Made by a program: the position numbers and the translations under genes
From: Azoarcus olearius
GTDB lineage: Bacteria; Pseudomonadota; Gammaproteobacteria; Burkholderiales; Rhodocyclaceae
Direction of reading: 5' to 3'
Assembly (NCBI RefSeq): GCF_001682385.1
Contig: NZ_CP016210.1
Coordinates: forward strand, 1,364,001-1,428,000
Length of the DNA stretch: 64,000 bases
Notes under the pieces: model-generated
Seen by the model: only the letters and a program-made list of their open reading frames with translations
Databases searched by the model: none
Told to the model about the DNA's origin: nothing
Shown here: one piece after another, positions 61,471 to 64,000 of the stretch
Position numbering within the stretch: the first letter of the stretch is position 1
How the letters are laid out: the number at the start of each line of letters is the position of its first letter

Positions 61471-62637
61471 TCAGCTTGCCAGCGCGCGCATCTCCGCGAT
61501 CAGGTCGGACTTGCCCTCGAAGCCGATGCCCGGCAGTTCGGGCATCTCGATGACGCTATCGACCACCTTCACGCCGTCCGGGAAACCGCCGTAGGGCTGG
61601 AACAGGTCGGGGTAGGACTCGTTGCCGCCGAGGCCGAGGCCGGCCGCGATGTTGAGCGACATCTGGTGGCCGCCGTGCGGAATGCAGCGGCTGGGCGACC
61701 AGCCATTCTCCTTCAGCATCTCCAGCGTGCGCAGGTATTCGACCAGGCCGTAGGACAGCGCGCAGTCGAACTGCAGCCAGTCGCGGTCCGGGCGCATGCC
61801 GCCGTAGCGGATCAGGTTGCGCGCGTCCTGCATCGAGAACAGGTTCTCGCCGGTGGCCATCGGGCCTTCGTAGTAATTGGCAAGTTCGGCCTGCAGCGCG
61901 TAGTCCAGCGGGTCGCCGGCTTCCTCGTACCAGAACAGGTCGTACTGGCTGAGCGCCTTGGCGTACTCCACCGCGGTCGGCAGGTCGAAGCGGCCGTTGG
62001 CATCCACCGCCAGCTTGCAGCCCGCGGGCAGGATGGAGAGGATGGCCTCGATGCGGCGCAGGTCCTCGGCGAGCGGGGCGCCGCCGATCTTCTTCTTCAC
62101 CACCTTGTAGCCGCGGTCCAGATAGCCGCGCATCTCGTTCTTCAGCGCTTCCAGGTCCTGCCCCGGGTGGTAGTAGCCGCCGGCGGCATAGACGAAGACC
62201 TTGCGATCGGGCGTGCCGGTGCCGTACTGCTCGGCCAGCAACTGGTAGAGCGGCTTGCCGGCGATCTTCGCCACCGCGTCCCACACCGCCATGTCGATGG
62301 TGCCCACCGCCACCGAGCGCTCGCCGTGTCCGCCGGGCTTCTCGTTGGCCATCATCGTCGCCCAGATCTTGTGCGGGTCGAGATTGTCGCCGGCGTCGTT
62401 GATCAGGGATTCCGGCGCGGCCTCGAGCAGGCGCGGGCGGAAGCGCTCGCGGATCAGGCTGCCCTGGCCGTAGCGGCCGTTGGAGTTGAAGCCGTAGCCG
62501 ATCACCGGCTTGCCGTCGCGGATCACGTCGGTGACCACCGCCACCAGGCTCAGCGTCATCTTGCTGAAGTCGATGTAGGCGTTGCGGATGTTGGACTTGA
62601 TCGGTTTGGTGACTTCGCGGATGTCGATGATCTTCAT
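61471..62637 (-). CDS. tarD: D(-)-tartrate dehydratase, enolase superfamily
   Basis: 388 residues. From memory it is very close to TarD of Bradyrhizobium japonicum: NAYIDFSKMTLSLVAVVTDV, GYGFNSNGRYGQG, GHGERSVAVGTIDMAVWDAV, KVVKKKIGGAP, VDANGRFDL, GGMRPDRDWLQFDCALSYG and IPHGGHQMSLNIAAGLG. It takes D-tartrate to oxaloacetate with Mg and the Lys/His base pair. CCAGGAGA precedes ATG 62637. A divergent LysR gene lies beyond a palindromic repeat. Confidence 0.93.
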   Translation of the reverse strand: MKIIDIREVTKPIKSNIRNAYIDFSKMTLSLVAVVTDVIRDGKPVIGYGFNSNGRYGQGSLIRERFRPRLLEAAPESLINDAGDNLDPHKIWATMMANEKPGGHGERSVAVGTIDMAVWDAVAKIAGKPLYQLLAEQYGTGTPDRKVFVYAAGGYYHPGQDLEALKNEMRGYLDRGYKVVKKKIGGAPLAEDLRRIEAILSILPAGCKLAVDANGRFDLPTAVEYAKALSQYDLFWYEEAGDPLDYALQAELANYYEGPMATGENLFSMQDARNLIRYGGMRPDRDWLQFDCALSYGLVEYLRTLEMLKENGWSPSRCIPHGGHQMSLNIAAGLGLGGNESYPDLFQPYGGFPDGVKVVDSVIEMPELPGIGFEGKSDLIAEMRALAS

Positions 62638-62670
62638 GGGGGTCTCCTGGTGGGGCGGGTGGCGGGTTTG

Positions 62671-62834
62671 CTCCCTCCTCTTCAAGGGGGCGGAGCAGGG
62701 GTTTCGGCGAGCGCAGCTCGACGCCTGCGGAGCGGCGAGGCGAAGCCGAGACTCCTGGTTGGGAGGGGGATGGGTTATGGCGGCGGTGAGCCCAGCCCCA
62801 TCCCCCTCCCAACCTCCCCCTTGAAGGGGGAGGA
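62671..62834. repeat. Palindromic interspersed repeat, copy 4
   Basis: Starts CTCCCTCCTCTTCAAGGGGG, ends CTCCCCCTTGAAGGGGGAGG-like. The middle is the reverse complement of copy 1 (CGAGACTCCTGGTT; GGGGTTTCGGCGAGCGCAGC). It lies between tarD and its LysR regulator, outside the probable LysR site. Confidence 0.75.
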
Positions 62835-62929
62835 GTTCAGTCGCCGTAACGAAACGACCCCCAGCTTATTGAATTCCAGAAGCCGTAGAATCTATAAAAA
62901 CTCAATTCATTAAGTCGTAAAAGTTAAAA
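62835..62929 (+). promoter_or_regulatory. AT-rich promoter region of the LysR gene
   Basis: About 95 bp much richer in A and T than neighbours, with ATTGAATTCCAGAAGC and CAATTCATTAAGTCGT. T-N11-A LysR-type boxes can be placed, but no unique one can be chosen. Confidence 0.4.
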
Positions 62930-63856
62930 ATGGACGCCGTCGCTTCCGAACTCGCCTTCTTCCTGCTGCTGGCCGACAAGGGTTCCTTCACCGCCGCCGC
63001 GCGCGAACTCAACCTCACGCCGCCGGCGGTCAGCAAGCGGCTGGCGCAGATCGAGCAGCGCCTGGGCGTTCGCCTGCTCAACCGCAGCACGCGGCGGGTC
63101 AGCCTCACCGACGAGGGCGAGCTGTACTTGGAGCACGCGCGCCGCATCCTGGCCGACATCGAGGACATGGAAGCCTCGCTCGGCAGCCGGCGGGCGGCGC
63201 CGAAGGGGCTGCTGCGGGTCAATGCCACGCTCGGTTTCGGCCGCACCACCATCGCGCCCATCGTGTCGGCCTTCGCACGCCAGCATCCGGAGGTGGAAGT
63301 GCAGCTGCAGCTCACCGACGCGCCGATCGATCTGGTCGCGACCGGCTTCGATCTCGCGATCCGCTTCGGCGAGCTGCCGGACAGCCGGCTGTCGGCGCGC
63401 AAGCTGATGAGCAACCGCCGCTTCCTGTGCGCCTCGCCGGCCTATCTCGACGCCCACGGCACGCCGCAGACGCCGGCCGAACTCGCCCGCCACGCCTGCA
63501 TCCTCCACCGCCAGAACGACGACGCCTACGGCATCTGGCGCCTGGCGTGCGGGCGGCACGTGGAGACGGTGAAGGTGCGCGGTACGCTGTCGTCCAACGA
63601 TGGCGACGTGGTGCTGGGTTGGGCGCTCGACGGCCACGGCATCCTGATCCGCTCCGAGTGGGATCTGGCCAAGTACCTGGAGAGCGGGCGGCTGCGCGCG
63701 GTGCTGCCGGACTACACGTTGCCCACCGCGGACCTCTACGCGGTGTACCCGGCGCGGCGCAACCAGCCCGCGCGGGTGCGCGCCTTCATCGACTTCCTGC
63801 TTGCCCGCTTTGCACCGGCGGGCGGTGCGCCGGGTGCGCAATTGTCGAGCGTCTGA
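62930..63856 (+). CDS. LysR-family regulator, DmlR-like, for tartrate
   Basis: 308 residues. N-terminal winged helix (ELAFFLLLADKGSFTAAARE, LNLTPPAVSKRLAQIEQRLG, LLNRSTRRVSLTDEG) and C-terminal periplasmic-binding-like sensor. Resembles DmlR, the D-malate regulator, and related regulators of hydroxy-acid genes. Divergent from tarD, so it is likely to sense tartrate. No clear Shine-Dalgarno; ATG 62930 gives the standard N-terminus. Confidence 0.9.
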   Translation: MDAVASELAFFLLLADKGSFTAAARELNLTPPAVSKRLAQIEQRLGVRLLNRSTRRVSLTDEGELYLEHARRILADIEDMEASLGSRRAAPKGLLRVNATLGFGRTTIAPIVSAFARQHPEVEVQLQLTDAPIDLVATGFDLAIRFGELPDSRLSARKLMSNRRFLCASPAYLDAHGTPQTPAELARHACILHRQNDDAYGIWRLACGRHVETVKVRGTLSSNDGDVVLGWALDGHGILIRSEWDLAKYLESGRLRAVLPDYTLPTADLYAVYPARRNQPARVRAFIDFLLARFAPAGGAPGAQLSSV

Positions 63857-63945
63857 CACAGGCCGCGGTGCCATCCGGCCCCGTTACAGTCGAACAATCC
63901 GCATCGAATCATGGGTTTGGCTCGGGCGCGCTCCGCGGGCGGCAC

Positions 63946-63961
63946 TGGCACTCATCGTGCT
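63946..63961 (+). promoter_or_regulatory. Sigma-54 promoter at the right edge
   Basis: TGGCACTCATCGTGCT: GG (63947-63948), 10 nt, GC (63959-63960). It is 36 bp before an ATG at 63997 preceded by GAGGAG. Confidence 0.75.
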
Positions 63962-63996
63962 TTGAAGGAGTAAATCCCCGACAGAGGAGTCTCTCC

Positions 63997-64000
63997 ATGC
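63997..64000 (+). CDS. Start of a gene cut by the right edge
   Basis: Only the ATG and one base are inside the window. GAGGAG (63984-63989) and a sigma-54 promoter upstream support a real start. A C4-dicarboxylate transporter would fit the tartrate context, since those are classical sigma-54 targets, but the sequence does not show it. Confidence 0.5.

Overview
The window is GC-rich chromosomal DNA from a betaproteobacterium, most likely a Rhodocyclales member of the Azoarcus / Thauera / Aromatoleum group. The evidence is codon use, the conserved ribF-ileS-lspA-fkpB-ispH and xseB-ispA-dxs blocks, and a mix of PQQ, alkane and amine oxidation genes. This assignment comes from gene content and remembered family sequences, not from a database search.

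Layout. 0-2.4 kb: end of a PQQ biosynthesis operon (pqqC, pqqD, pqqE). 2.5 kb: tRNA-Thr(CGT) with its own promoter and terminator. 2.7-9.9 kb: small hypothetical gene, EcsC-family protein, hppD, MFS exporter, class III aminotransferase, luciferase-like oxidoreductase, folE2. 10-20.4 kb: isoprenoid and housekeeping genes (dxs, ispA, xseB, ispH, fkpB, lspA, ileS, ribF) with one Rieske oxygenase of unknown substrate. 20.5-42.9 kb: a propane-monooxygenase island. 43-49.5 kb: cytochrome bd oxidase genes (cydP-A-B-X plus a YbgE-like gene), a divergent sigma-54 activator, and an orphan Rieske protein. 49.5-58.4 kb: a complete quinohemoprotein amine dehydrogenase locus (qhpF-E-G and qhpA-D-C-B). 58.4-64 kb: amiC, tsaE, queG, a D-tartrate dehydratase gene with a LysR regulator, and a sigma-54 promoter for a gene starting at the right edge.

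The main discovery is the propane island. The core is prmABCD (a group-5-type soluble diiron monooxygenase in the order large subunit, reductase, small subunit, coupling protein), a dedicated GroEL-like chaperonin, and a sigma-54 activator of the AcoR/MimR/BmoR type. Five separate transcription units carry good -24/-12 promoters (GG-N10-GC), and each is preceded by a pair of GTCS-N7-GGAC-like dyads 31 or 42-43 bp apart. The three promoters whose dyads lie about 105-116 bp away also contain an IHF-box match; the two whose dyads lie 73-75 bp away do not. This ties together genes not normally described with this enzyme: glyoxalase I and II at opposite ends of the island, a TroA-type metal ABC transporter, a COG0523 metal GTPase with a WD40 partner, an outer-membrane channel, a GMC oxidoreductase with a Tat-exported partner, and three unknown small proteins. 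I propose one regulon for propane to 2-propanol to acetone, then acetol and methylglyoxal to lactate, plus metal supply for the monooxygenase.

Other points: a second sigma-54 system seems to link an activator with a Cys-rich PAS domain, bd oxidase and an orphan Rieske protein; a shared 19-bp site sits 20 bp before the -10 of both qhp promoters; and a palindromic repeat family (four copies) interrupts two operons.
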